Positions 1 through 6,341 of a DNA stretch of 14,327 bases are shown here, one piece after another. Source of the DNA: Pseudomonadota bacterium (GTDB lineage: Bacteria > Pseudomonadota > Alphaproteobacteria > Sphingomonadales > Sphingomonadaceae); the NCBI GenBank assembly GCA_023390415.1, contig JAEWCW010000083.1, positions 1-14,327 on the forward strand, in the 5' to 3' direction. Position numbers and translations under genes: made by a program. A model generated the notes under the pieces. The model saw nothing but the letters and a program-made list of their open reading frames with translations, did no database searches and was not told where the DNA came from. How positions within the stretch are numbered: the first letter of the stretch is position 1; each line of letters starts with the position of its first letter.

Positions 1-66
1 AAGGATCAGCCGCGACCACCAGGGGCGCGTGCGCTCGTAAGCGGGATCATAGTCGACGCCGGCCAT
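1..66 (-). CDS. 5' end of a probable membrane-anchored protein downstream of hemD (partial)
   Basis: Only the first 22 codons lie in the window; the gene continues past position 1. The ATG at 66-64 shares one base with the hemD stop codon (TAATG), and an AGAAGG Shine-Dalgarno sequence sits 7 bases upstream, which supports a real, coupled start. The visible peptide begins MAGVDYDPAYERTRPWWSR and then turns hydrophobic (LIL). This is the pattern of a short cytoplasmic tail before a transmembrane helix. In many alphaproteobacteria the gene after hemD encodes a mitofilin/Mic60-like inner-membrane protein (COG4223), so that is the leading guess. It rests on position and on a membrane-anchor-like N-terminus, not on any domain visible here. 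The frame is open to the window edge. Confidence 0.55.
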   Translation of the reverse strand, partial: MAGVDYDPAYERTRPWWSRLIL

Positions 67-731
67 TAGGGCGCCTTCTGGCACAGCTGGACGGCAAGCT
101 CCAGCAAAGCCGAATCGCGCGGCGCCGACGCCGCTGCCGTCAGCTTCCAGCCGGCTCCGGCCGCGGCAACGGCGGCCGGGCTGATCGCGGCGATTGCGAT
201 CGTCGAGCGGTCGAGGCCGGCCTGGTCCGCCAAGGCCGCGAACGTCGCAGCCGCCCGAGGCGAGTGCAGCAGAACGAGAGCGCCGTCGCGGATTGCCTGC
301 ACCCCCGCTTCAGGAAGAGTCGCCACCGGTTCCGCCGCGTAGACAATCCGCCGCTCGACCTCAGGGAGCTGGATATGCTCGCGCCCGCACAGGTGGAGCA
401 CCCGCACCGGCCCCAATGCGGCACGTGCCGCGAAGCCGTCGCTCCGCCCGATCCTGATCTCGGTGAACCCGGCGGCGCGGGCGGCCTCGGCGGTCGTCTC
501 CCCGACCGCTTGGCAAGGAAGGTGAAGATACAGCGCGAGGTCCGGCCCGGCATGGCGCGGCGCATTGGCGCTGGTCAGCAGGACTGCATCGAAGCGGTCT
601 GGGTCGGGCGCCTCCCAGGCGAGCGGCCCGACGCTGAAGATCGGCGCCTCCACGGAATCGAGGCCGAGCGCGCGCGCCGCCTCGGCGGTGCGGTTCGGCG
701 GCGGCCGAAGCACGAGGATGCTGGCGCTCAC
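66..731 (-). CDS. hemD: Uroporphyrinogen-III synthase
   Basis: Predicted 221-residue cytosolic enzyme that cyclises hydroxymethylbilane, inverting ring D, to give uroporphyrinogen III, the branch point to haem, sirohaem and corrinoids. The family is poorly conserved, but several hallmarks are visible: LLTSANAPR at 51-59, AVGETTAEAARAAGF at 75-89, LHLCGREH at 112-119, LLHSPRAA at 154-161 and AISPAAVAAA at 182-191. Together they fit the two-lobed HemD fold, and the length is close to, if slightly below, the usual 240-260. The start is GTG at 731-729, overlapping the hemC stop in a GTGA quadruplet. There is no strong separate ribosome binding site, so translation is probably coupled to hemC. The following gene starts within the hemD stop codon. 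The position directly after hemC strongly supports the call. Confidence 0.92.
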   Translation of the reverse strand: MSASILVLRPPPNRTAEAARALGLDSVEAPIFSVGPLAWEAPDPDRFDAVLLTSANAPRHAGPDLALYLHLPCQAVGETTAEAARAAGFTEIRIGRSDGFAARAALGPVRVLHLCGREHIQLPEVERRIVYAAEPVATLPEAGVQAIRDGALVLLHSPRAAATFAALADQAGLDRSTIAIAAISPAAVAAAGAGWKLTAAASAPRDSALLELAVQLCQKAP

Positions 732-1633
732 CCCGCGAACAGGCTCCTGAGCGCCGGCCCGGCCTTGGCGAGCAGCTCGCGGGCGAGGCGACGCGGCGCC
801 TCTTCGTCGTCGGCGTCGAAGCGGACGTCCACATCCTCGCAGGACTGGCCGTCCTCTGTCAGTATCTCGGCGCGCAAGCGGATCTGGCCGGCGCGCAGGG
901 TCGCCAGCGCAGCCACCGGCGAATGGCAGGTGCCGCTAAGCCCTTCGAGGAAGCGCCGCTCGGCCATCACGCAGATTTCGGTCGGCCGGTGGCCGATCTC
1001 CTCGATCAGGCTAGCGAGGCGGCGGTTGCCGGCGAGGATCTCGACGCCGATCGCGCCCTGCGAGGGGGCAGGAAGCAGGTCGAGCGGTGCGCCGATCTCG
1101 GGATGCTCCAGCCGCTCGAGCCCGGCCGCCGCGAGCAGGGTCGCGTCGACCTCGCCCAGCTCCAGCTTGCGGAGCCTGGTCTGGACGTTGCCCCGGAACG
1201 GAAAGATCGCGAGGTCCGGCCGGCGGCGGAGCAATTGCGCGGCGCGGCGCGGCGACGAGGTGCCGACCCGCGCGCCCTGCGGCAGCGCCTCGATGCTCTC
1301 GGCGCCGATCAGCCTGTCGCGCGTGTCGGCGCGCTTCAGCATCGCCGCGATGACCAGCTCGGGCGGGCGGATCGTCTCGACGTCCTTCATCGAATGGACC
1401 GAGCAGTCGGTCACGCCGTCGAGCAGCGCCCGGTCCAGCTCCTTGGTCCACACCGCCTTGCCGCCGAGTTCGGCAATCGGCCGATCGGTGACGTCGCCGG
1501 TGGTCGTCATCGGCACGATCTCGATCCGCTCCGGGCCCCAGCCATGGGTGTCGCGCAGCGCCTCCGCGACGAGACGGGCCTGGGCGAGGGCGAGGGGCGA
1601 GCCGCGGGTACCGATGCGGAGGAGGTCGATCAT
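728..1633 (-). CDS. hemC: Hydroxymethylbilane synthase (porphobilinogen deaminase)
   Basis: 301-residue cytosolic enzyme that condenses four porphobilinogen molecules into hydroxymethylbilane on a covalently bound dipyrromethane cofactor. Clear family motifs are present: RIGTRGSPLALAQA at 6-19, the catalytic Asp84 in SVHSMKD, the substrate-binding arginines in GTSSPRR (124-130) and FRGNVQTR (146-153), and LPAPSQGAIGVE at 187-198. The cofactor-carrying cysteine is Cys236 in GLSGTCHSP. The length is typical (about 310). The ATG at 1633-1631 is the natural start because the MIDLLRIGTRGS opening matches the family N-terminus. hemD follows with a 4-bp overlap. hemC is transcribed away from tsaD across a 43-bp gap and I see no strong Shine-Dalgarno sequence. 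The identification is secure. Confidence 0.98.
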   Translation of the reverse strand: MIDLLRIGTRGSPLALAQARLVAEALRDTHGWGPERIEIVPMTTTGDVTDRPIAELGGKAVWTKELDRALLDGVTDCSVHSMKDVETIRPPELVIAAMLKRADTRDRLIGAESIEALPQGARVGTSSPRRAAQLLRRRPDLAIFPFRGNVQTRLRKLELGEVDATLLAAAGLERLEHPEIGAPLDLLPAPSQGAIGVEILAGNRRLASLIEEIGHRPTEICVMAERRFLEGLSGTCHSPVAALATLRAGQIRLRAEILTEDGQSCEDVDVRFDADDEEAPRRLARELLAKAGPALRSLFAG

Positions 1634-1676
1634 GCGGCGCTTGTGCTAGCGGGTAAGCCGGTGGCAGGGAAGCGCA
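1634..1676. promoter_or_regulatory. 43-bp divergent gap between hemC and tsaD
   Basis: The two operons are transcribed away from each other across this short gap, so at least part of one or both promoters must lie here or inside the flanking coding sequence. For tsaD, AGGGA at 1666-1670 sits 6 bases before the GTG and serves as the ribosome binding site. On the minus strand I can align only a weak sigma70-like pair ahead of hemC (TTCCCT, 17 bases, TAGCAC; about three matches of six in each box). I would not assign boundaries from the sequence alone. Confidence 0.35.
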
Positions 1677-2711
1677 GTGACCCTGATCCTCGGCATCGAA
1701 TCTTCCTGCGACGAGACTGCAGCGGCGCTGGTGACCTCCGACCGCCAGGTCCTGTCGCACCGGCTCGCCGCGCAACTGGAGGCGCACCAGCCTTATGGCG
1801 GGGTCGTGCCCGAGATCGCCGCGCGCGCCCATGTCGAGATCCTTCCCCGGCTGATCGAGGAGACTTTGGCGGATGCCGGCGTGAAGCTCGGGGAGGTCGA
1901 TGCGATCGCCGCCACCGCGGGTCCGGGGCTGATCGGCGGGGTGATGGTCGGGCTTCTCGCCGCCAAGGGTCTGGCAATCTCCGCCGGCAAGTCCTTGGTC
2001 GCGGTCAACCATCTCGAAGGCCATGCCTTATCGCCGATGCTGAGCGACCCGGACCTGGCTTTCCCTTATCTGCTGCTGCTTGTGTCGGGCGGCCATTGCC
2101 AGCTTCTGTTCGTCGAGGGCGTCGGTCGCTACCGGCGGCTCGCGACCACGATCGACGATGCCGCGGGCGAGGCGTTCGACAAGAGCGCGAAACTGCTCGG
2201 CCTCGGCTATCCCGGCGGCCCTGCGATCGAGCGCGCCGCCAAGGCCGGCGATCCGAAGGCGGTGCCTCTGCCGCGCCCGCTGGTCGGGTCGGCGGAACCG
2301 CATTTCTCCTTCGCCGGCCTTAAGAGCGCGGTGCTCCGCGCCCGCGACACCGGCGACTATGAAGCCGCGGACATCGCCGCCTCCTTCCAGCAAGCGGTGG
2401 TCGATTGTCTCGTCGACCGCACCCGCCGCGCCTTCGAACATTCGGCGGGCGCGACCGCCCTGGTCGTCGCCGGCGGGGTCGCCGCCAATGGTCCGATCCG
2501 CGCAGCTCTTTCGTCGCTCGCCGACGAGCAGGGCGTCCGCTTCTCAGCGCCGCCGCTGTGGCTCTGCACCGACAATGCGGCGATGATCGCCTGGGCGGGG
2601 GCGCTCCGCTTCGAGGCCGGCCATGTCGACGGGCTGGATACGCCGGCCCGCGCCCGCTGGCCGCTCGATCCGACCGCCGAAAAGGCAAGGGGCGCGGGGG
2701 TGAAGGCGTGA
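1677..2711 (+). CDS. tsaD: tRNA N6-adenosine threonylcarbamoyltransferase TsaD
   Basis: 344-residue ASKHA-fold protein (Gcp/Kae1 family). It transfers the threonylcarbamoyl group from threonylcarbamoyl-AMP to A37 of tRNAs that read ANN codons, working with TsaB and TsaE in the cytosol. It opens with the family signature ILGIESSCDETAAALV (4-19). The metal-binding histidines are His112 and His116 in VNHLEGH. Nucleotide-site motifs LLVSGGH (134-140), GEAFDK (164-169), GGVAANG (266-272) and CTDNAAM (297-303, with metal ligand Asp299) are all intact. The length is normal. The start is GTG at 1677, preceded by AGGGA with 6-base spacing; it places IESSCDE at the usual distance from the N-terminus. 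The stop overlaps the gpsA start (GTGA at 2708-2711). tsaB and tsaE are not in the window. Confidence 0.98.
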   Translation: MTLILGIESSCDETAAALVTSDRQVLSHRLAAQLEAHQPYGGVVPEIAARAHVEILPRLIEETLADAGVKLGEVDAIAATAGPGLIGGVMVGLLAAKGLAISAGKSLVAVNHLEGHALSPMLSDPDLAFPYLLLLVSGGHCQLLFVEGVGRYRRLATTIDDAAGEAFDKSAKLLGLGYPGGPAIERAAKAGDPKAVPLPRPLVGSAEPHFSFAGLKSAVLRARDTGDYEAADIAASFQQAVVDCLVDRTRRAFEHSAGATALVVAGGVAANGPIRAALSSLADEQGVRFSAPPLWLCTDNAAMIAWAGALRFEAGHVDGLDTPARARWPLDPTAEKARGAGVKA

Positions 2712-3700
2712 GTGAATTCAGATCGATCGGGATTGTGGGCGGCGGGGCGTGGGGTACGGCGCTTGCGCAGGTCGCGGTGCATGGCGGCGGCGAGGCCCTG
2801 CTCTGGGCCCGCGAGCCGGAGGTTACCGAAAGCGTCAACGCTCGCCATCGCAACGAACTGTTCCTCCCCAGCGTGGCGCTCGATCCGGCGCTTCGCGCCA
2901 CCTCGCATCTGAGCGAGCTCGCCGCCTGCGACGCCCTGCTCATCGTCACGCCAGCTCAGCATATGCGCGCCGTGCTCGGCGGTCTCGATGTAGGCGGAAA
3001 GCCCCTGGTGCTCTGCTCGAAGGGAATCGAGGATTCGACGGGCAAGCTGATGCACGAGGTCGCGCACGAAGCGCAACCGGCCTCGCCGATCGCCGTCCTT
3101 TCCGGGCCGACCTTCGCGCACGAGGTCGCCGCTTATCTTCCGACCGCGGTCACTTTGGCGGTGGAAGATTCGGCGGTCGGCGAGGCTCTGGTCCGCCGGC
3201 TCGCCCGCCCCTTCTTCAGGCCCTATCTCTCGGACGACCTTGCCGGCGCCGAGATTGGCGGCGCGGTCAAGAACGTGCTCGCCGTCGCTTGCGGGATCGT
3301 CGAGGGGCGCGGCCTCGGCCAGAATGCGCGTGCTGCCCTGATCTCGCGCGGCTTCGCCGAGATGACCCGCTTCGGCCTCGCCAAGGGCGCGCGGGCCGAG
3401 ACCCTCGCCGGACTAGCCGGCCTCGGCGACCTGGTCCTCACCTGCACCTCCACCAGCTCACGCAACTTCAGCCTCGGCAAGGGCATCGGCGAAGGCCGCC
3501 CCGCGGCGGAGCTGCTCGCCGACCGCCGCACCGTGGCCGAAGGCGCCTTCACCGCGCCGGTGCTGAAGCGGGTCGCCGACGCAATGGGCGTCGACATGCC
3601 GATCGTCGGCGCGGTTTGCGCCCTGCTCGAAGGCGCCCTGTCCGTCGACCAAGCCATCGAACGCCTCCTGGCGCGCCCCCTTCGCCAGGAAGGCGTCTGA
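2708..3700 (+). CDS. gpsA: NAD(P)+-dependent glycerol-3-phosphate dehydrogenase
   Basis: 330-residue cytosolic enzyme that reduces dihydroxyacetone phosphate to sn-glycerol 3-phosphate, the backbone for phospholipids. The dinucleotide-binding loop is IGIVGGGAWGTALA (7-20). LIVTPAQHM (78-86), CSKGIE (103-108, with substrate-contacting Lys105), LSGPTFAHEVA (131-141) and the catalytic Lys188 in GGAVKNV are present. GLGDLVLTCTSTSSRNF (238-254) is the C-terminal helical-domain signature. The open frame continues far upstream inside tsaD, but the real start is the GTG at 2708-2710, which gives MSEFRSIGIVGGG and a GTGA overlap with the tsaD stop. The purine-rich GGGGGTGAAGG just before it can act as ribosome binding site. 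Coupling to tsaD is likely; the tsaD-gpsA pair is common in proteobacteria. Confidence 0.98.
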   Translation: MSEFRSIGIVGGGAWGTALAQVAVHGGGEALLWAREPEVTESVNARHRNELFLPSVALDPALRATSHLSELAACDALLIVTPAQHMRAVLGGLDVGGKPLVLCSKGIEDSTGKLMHEVAHEAQPASPIAVLSGPTFAHEVAAYLPTAVTLAVEDSAVGEALVRRLARPFFRPYLSDDLAGAEIGGAVKNVLAVACGIVEGRGLGQNARAALISRGFAEMTRFGLAKGARAETLAGLAGLGDLVLTCTSTSSRNFSLGKGIGEGRPAAELLADRRTVAEGAFTAPVLKRVADAMGVDMPIVGAVCALLEGALSVDQAIERLLARPLRQEGV

Positions 3701-3711
3701 GCCAAACCGCC

Positions 3712-3728
3712 GCGCGCCGCAGGCGCGC
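3712..3728. terminator. GC-rich hairpin after gpsA (terminator-like, no T run)
   Basis: Eleven bases after the gpsA stop there is a perfect 7-bp inverted repeat (GCGCGCC / GGCGCGC) with a GCA loop. Its placement fits transcription termination or 3'-end protection of the tsaD-gpsA message. No run of Ts follows on either strand, so it is not a textbook intrinsic terminator. In such GC-rich DNA a short GC stem can also arise by chance. Confidence 0.3.
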
Positions 3729-3740
3729 ATCTGGGCGAGA

Positions 3741-3855
3741 CCGTCATGCCAGCGAAGGCTGGCATCTCAGGGAGATTATTCTCGGATTCCCTGCAGCGCT
3801 GCACAGACTCTAGCGCCTTCTCGTCCTGAGATCCCTGCCTCCGCAGGGATGACGG
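3741..3855. repeat. REP/BIME-like palindromic element: two inverted 31-bp hairpin units
   Basis: Unit A (3741-3771) and unit B (3825-3855, opposite orientation) match at 26 of 31 positions. Each folds into a perfect 8-bp stem with a 4-base loop: 3746-3753 with 3758-3765 (loop GAAG), and 3831-3838 with 3843-3850 (loop CTCC, GGAG in unit A orientation). Four of the five differences form two compensatory pair swaps (G-C to C-G and A-T to T-A); the fifth is in the loop. The 53-bp spacer carries a perfect palindrome GCAGCGCTGC at 3793-3802, centred within half a base of the midpoint of the element. It lies between convergent genes (gpsA and the DUF1674 gene), the usual home of REP-type repeats. 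Translated, its arms give the familiar ASEGWHL / VIPAEAGIS phrases seen in spurious ORFs of many proteobacteria, so it probably belongs to a dispersed family. No mobilising gene is in the window. Confidence 0.8.
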
Positions 3856-3887
3856 CCTGGCTCGGCCGTGCGCGGCCTCGCCGACCG

Positions 3888-4049
3888 TCAAAAGTCCCAG
3901 CAGATGCCCTTGCTCTCCCAGTCGCCGTAGCGGGTCGGCTCCTCGCCCTTGGGGCCGCCAAGTTCCTCGGTCGGCCGGGCCTGCTCCGGCGCGGGCACCG
4001 GCGGGCTCTTCGAGAGATAGGTGGGCGGCTTGACGTGGGGCGGGCGCAT
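3888..4049 (-). CDS. DUF1674 protein, succinate dehydrogenase assembly factor 4 (SDHAF4/Sdh8) homologue
   Basis: 53-residue protein ending in the DUF1674 signature ELGGPKGEEPTRYGDWESKG followed by ICWDF (about residues 29-53). In eukaryotes the homologues Sdh8/SDHAF4 bind the flavinylated SdhA subunit before succinate dehydrogenase (complex II) is assembled; a similar role in bacteria is an inference. The N-terminal half (MRPPHVKPPTYLSKSP) is proline-rich and probably disordered, as usual for this family. The start is ATG at 4049-4047, preceded by GGAG with about 5-base spacing. A longer in-frame reading from a TTG at 4139 would run into htpX and is not supported. It is divergent from htpX across 68 bp. 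No sdh genes are in the window. The motif match is strong despite the small size. Confidence 0.9.
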   Translation of the reverse strand: MRPPHVKPPTYLSKSPPVPAPEQARPTEELGGPKGEEPTRYGDWESKGICWDF

Positions 4050-4059
4050 CGCGGCTCCG

Positions 4060-4090
4060 ATTGAATATTGCGGGGTTCGGGGCCACATTT
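4060..4090 (+). promoter_or_regulatory. Candidate RpoH (sigma32-type) promoter for htpX
   Basis: ATTGAAT at 4060-4066 and CCACATTT at 4083-4090, separated by 16 bases, resemble the E. coli heat-shock consensus CTTGAAA / CCCCAT-T (about 5 of 7 and 7 of 8 matches, with spacing at the upper end of the known range). A start site a few bases after 4090 would leave a leader of about 20 nucleotides containing the htpX ribosome binding site AAGGA (4106-4110). htpX is a known heat-shock gene in E. coli. The match is visual only, and the same 68-bp gap must also serve the divergent DUF1674 gene. Confidence 0.4.
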
Positions 4091-4117
4091 CGTCCTGGGA
4101 GTGGCAAGGATCAAGAG

Positions 4118-5044
4118 ATGAGCACGCTTCGGACGACAATGCTGCTGGCGGCGCTGACCGCTTTGTTCATGGGCCTCGGCTTCACCATCGGCGGCCCGCG
4201 CGGCGCGATGATCGCGCTCCTCGTCGCCGCAGGCATGAACCTCTTCACCTTCTGGAACCCCGACAAGATCGTCCTTCGCATGCACAATGCGCGCGAGGTC
4301 GACATGGCCAGCGCGCCCGAGTTGGTCGGGATCGTCCGCGATCTCGCGCTCCGCGCCCGGTTGCCGATGCCGCGAGTCTATCTGATCGACCAGGACCAGC
4401 CTAACGCCTTCGCCACCGGCCGCAATCCCGACAATGCCGCCGTCGCCGCGACCACCGGCCTGATGCGCATCCTCGATCGCGACGAGGTGGCGGCGGTGAT
4501 GGCGCACGAGCTCGCCCATGTCCGCAATCGCGACACTTTGGTGATGACGATGACCGCGACCATTGCCGGTGCGATCTCGATGCTCGCCAATTTCGGCCTC
4601 ATGTTCCGCGGCGGCAACGGCCAGCAGAACATCGTCGCGACCCTGCTCGCGGTGCTGGTCGCGCCGTTCGCGGCGATGATCGTCCAGCTCGCGATCAGCC
4701 GCACCCGCGAATATGGCGCGGACCGCGGCGCCGCCGAGATCAGCGGCAATCCGCGCGCCCTCGCCTCGGCGCTCGCCAAGCTCCACCACGGCGCGCAGCG
4801 AATCCCGAACCCGGTCGCCGAGCGCAACCCGGCCGCGGCCGCGCTCTACATCGTCCCCGGCCTGTCGCGCGGCGGGCGCGACAGCCTGTTCTCGACCCAT
4901 CCCGACACCGGCAATAGGATCGCCGCGCTCGAGGCGATCGCGCTGGAGATGGGCGAGCCGGCGATCATCCCGACTCCGGCCGAGGCCGCCGCGATCGGCG
5001 CCGCCTCGGTCTCGGTCCCGCGCACCCGCAGGCGGCTTCACTGA
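4118..5044 (+). CDS. htpX: Zinc metalloprotease HtpX
   Basis: 308-residue inner-membrane M48 metalloprotease involved in quality control of misfolded membrane proteins, overlapping in function with FtsH. Two N-terminal hydrophobic segments (about 8-26 and 28-46) are followed by a cytosolic catalytic region. This has HELAH at 130-134, where the two histidines bind zinc and the glutamate is catalytic, and the third ligand Glu198 in SRTREYGAD. Further hydrophobic stretches lie near 141-163 and 173-193. The start is ATG at 4118, preceded by AAGGA with 7-base spacing. A TTG at 4061 in the same frame would add 19 residues that do not resemble the family and is rejected. The C-terminal tail after about residue 280 is Ala/Pro-rich and ends RTRRRLH. 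Its stop TGA (5042-5044) overlaps the proposed rsmB start. It may be heat-inducible (see 4060-4090). Confidence 0.97.
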   Translation: MSTLRTTMLLAALTALFMGLGFTIGGPRGAMIALLVAAGMNLFTFWNPDKIVLRMHNAREVDMASAPELVGIVRDLALRARLPMPRVYLIDQDQPNAFATGRNPDNAAVAATTGLMRILDRDEVAAVMAHELAHVRNRDTLVMTMTATIAGAISMLANFGLMFRGGNGQQNIVATLLAVLVAPFAAMIVQLAISRTREYGADRGAAEISGNPRALASALAKLHHGAQRIPNPVAERNPAAAALYIVPGLSRGGRDSLFSTHPDTGNRIAALEAIALEMGEPAIIPTPAEAAAIGAASVSVPRTRRRLH

Positions 5045-6288
5045 CCCAGGCCGATCCCCAAGGCACGGCGTCTCGGCGAGCGGCCCTCCGGCTGCTCGAC
5101 GCGGTCCTGCGCAAGGGCCTGCCGCTCGATGCCGCGCTCGATTCGGCCGCGCGCGACCTCGATCGGCACGACGACCGCGGCCTCGCTTTCGCCATCGCCT
5201 CCGAGGCGCTTCGCCGCCTCGCCGATCTCGACGATCTGATCGACAGCGCCACCCGGCAGCGGCTTCCCGACGATAGCAAGGCGCGCTTCGCGCTTCGGAT
5301 CGCGCTCGTCCAGGCGCTGGCGCTGGGGACTCCGCCCCACGCCGCGATCTCGACCGTGCTCCCGCTGGTCGACGGCGGCCCCCGCCGGCTCGTCCACGGC
5401 GTGTTCGGAACTTTGATGCGCCGGAACGCAAAGCTGCCCGATCCGCCGAGCCTCCCGCCTGCAGTCGCCGAACGCTGGGCCCGCGCCTGGGGAGAAGACG
5501 TCGTGGCGGCGGCGGCGCGGCTGATCGCGACCCCGCCGCCGCTCGACCTGGTCGGCGCGCCGCCGGCCGAGGTCGAGGGCACGAGCCTGATGCCGGGCCA
5601 TCTCCGCCTCGCCCGCGGAACCGCGGTCGCCGGGATCACCGGCTTCGGCGAGGGTCATTGGTGGGTGCAGGACATTTCCGCCTCGATTCCCGCGCGTTTG
5701 CTCGGCCACGGCGCCGGACGGACAGCGCTCGATCTCTGCGCAGCGCCCGGCGGCAAGACGATGCAGCTCGCCGCCGCCGGCTTCGCGGTCACTGCGGTCG
5801 ATGCGTCGCAAGCGCGGCTCGGGCGGCTTCGCGAGAATCTGGAGCGCACCGGCCTTTCCGCGGAGGTGGTTGCAGGTGACGTCATGACGTGGGCGCCCAA
5901 GGCGCCGGTCGATGCGGTGCTTCTCGACGCGCCCTGCTCGGCCACTGGAATCTACCGCCGGCATCCCGAGGTTCTCCACCGCGTCCGCCCGCGCGCGATC
6001 GCCGAGCTTGCCGAGGCGCAGGCGCGGATGCTCGCCCGCGCCGCCCAGTGGCTGAAGTCTGGCGGGACTTTGGTCTATTCGGTCTGCTCGCTCGAGCCCG
6101 AGGAGGGCGAGAAGGTCGCCGAGGCCTTCCTTGCCGCGCATCCCGACCACACCCTTGTTCCGATCGCGTCGGACGAGCTTCCCGAAGGTCTTGAGGGCGG
6201 GGACATGCTTCGCATCCTCCCCGGCGCCTTCGAGGCCGAGGGCGGCGCCGACAGCTTCTTCATCGCCCGCTTCCGCCGCGCCGGATAA
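5041..6288 (+). CDS. rsmB: 16S rRNA (cytosine-967-C5)-methyltransferase RsmB, CTG start proposed
   Basis: RsmB/Sun methylates C967 of 16S rRNA using S-adenosylmethionine. The N-terminal NusB-like RNA-binding domain spans roughly residues 8-135 (RRAALRLLDAVL, ASEALRRLADLDDLIDSA). The Rossmann methyltransferase domain has motif I LDLCAAPGGKT (230-240), an acidic SAM ligand near Asp254, Cys299 in DAPCSATG (motif IV) and the nucleophilic Cys349 in YSVCSLEPEEGE (motif VI). Between the in-frame stop at 4915 and position 5356 this frame has no ATG, GTG or TTG. The first conventional start (GTG 5356) would delete the NusB domain. CTG at 5041 forms a CTGA overlap with the htpX stop, yields LTQADPQGTASRRAALRLL and a 415-residue protein close to the usual length (E. 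coli 429), and has a GGCGG about 5 bases upstream. The function is secure; the start codon is an inference. Confidence 0.93.
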   Translation: MTQADPQGTASRRAALRLLDAVLRKGLPLDAALDSAARDLDRHDDRGLAFAIASEALRRLADLDDLIDSATRQRLPDDSKARFALRIALVQALALGTPPHAAISTVLPLVDGGPRRLVHGVFGTLMRRNAKLPDPPSLPPAVAERWARAWGEDVVAAAARLIATPPPLDLVGAPPAEVEGTSLMPGHLRLARGTAVAGITGFGEGHWWVQDISASIPARLLGHGAGRTALDLCAAPGGKTMQLAAAGFAVTAVDASQARLGRLRENLERTGLSAEVVAGDVMTWAPKAPVDAVLLDAPCSATGIYRRHPEVLHRVRPRAIAELAEAQARMLARAAQWLKSGGTLVYSVCSLEPEEGEKVAEAFLAAHPDHTLVPIASDELPEGLEGGDMLRILPGAFEAEGGADSFFIARFRRAG

Positions 6289-6304
6289 ATCAAGCCGCGC
6301 TTCC

Positions 6305-6331
6305 TTGCCGGGGGCGGCGGGCGAGTCTAAT
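6305..6331 (+). promoter_or_regulatory. Possible sigma70-like promoter just upstream of rpe
   Basis: TTGCCG (6305-6310) and TCTAAT (6326-6331, five of six matches to TATAAT) are separated by 15 bases, slightly short. A transcript from here would start only a few bases before the rpe ATG at 6342, giving a leaderless or near-leaderless message. That would fit the lack of a recognisable Shine-Dalgarno sequence before rpe. This is the only gap over 15 bp inside the htpX-purH run. Visual match only; it could be chance. Confidence 0.25.
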
Positions 6332-6341
6332 CCTTCCCGCC

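Noticed and set aside
264..1649. 461-codon plus-strand open frame opposite hemD and hemC
   Set aside because: Its product is rich in Arg, Ser, Ala and Pro with no recognisable domain, as expected from the antisense of GC-rich coding DNA; the minus-strand genes are unmistakable.
923..2323. 466-codon plus-strand frame spanning hemC, the divergent gap and tsaD
   Set aside because: Crosses two well-defined genes in the wrong frame or strand and has a low-complexity product.
3741..3855. CRISPR-like array or small RNA gene at the inverted units
   Set aside because: There are only two units, in opposite orientation and with no regular spacers; no promoter was identifiable. A REP/BIME-type repeat explains it better.
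4061..4117. TTG at 4061 as an upstream start of htpX
   Set aside because: The added residues are not HtpX-like, would cover the candidate promoter, and the ATG at 4118 has an AAGGA at good spacing.
3776..5431. 551-codon minus-strand open frame across htpX and the start of rsmB
   Set aside because: Low-complexity Arg/Ala/Gly-rich antisense product; it also runs through the repeat element, where it reads VIPAEAGIS, a common artefact of this repeat type.
5356..6288. GTG at 5356 as the start of rsmB
   Set aside because: It would remove the NusB-like domain, whose sequence is intact upstream in the same frame, and leave a 312-bp gap after htpX in an otherwise tightly packed run.
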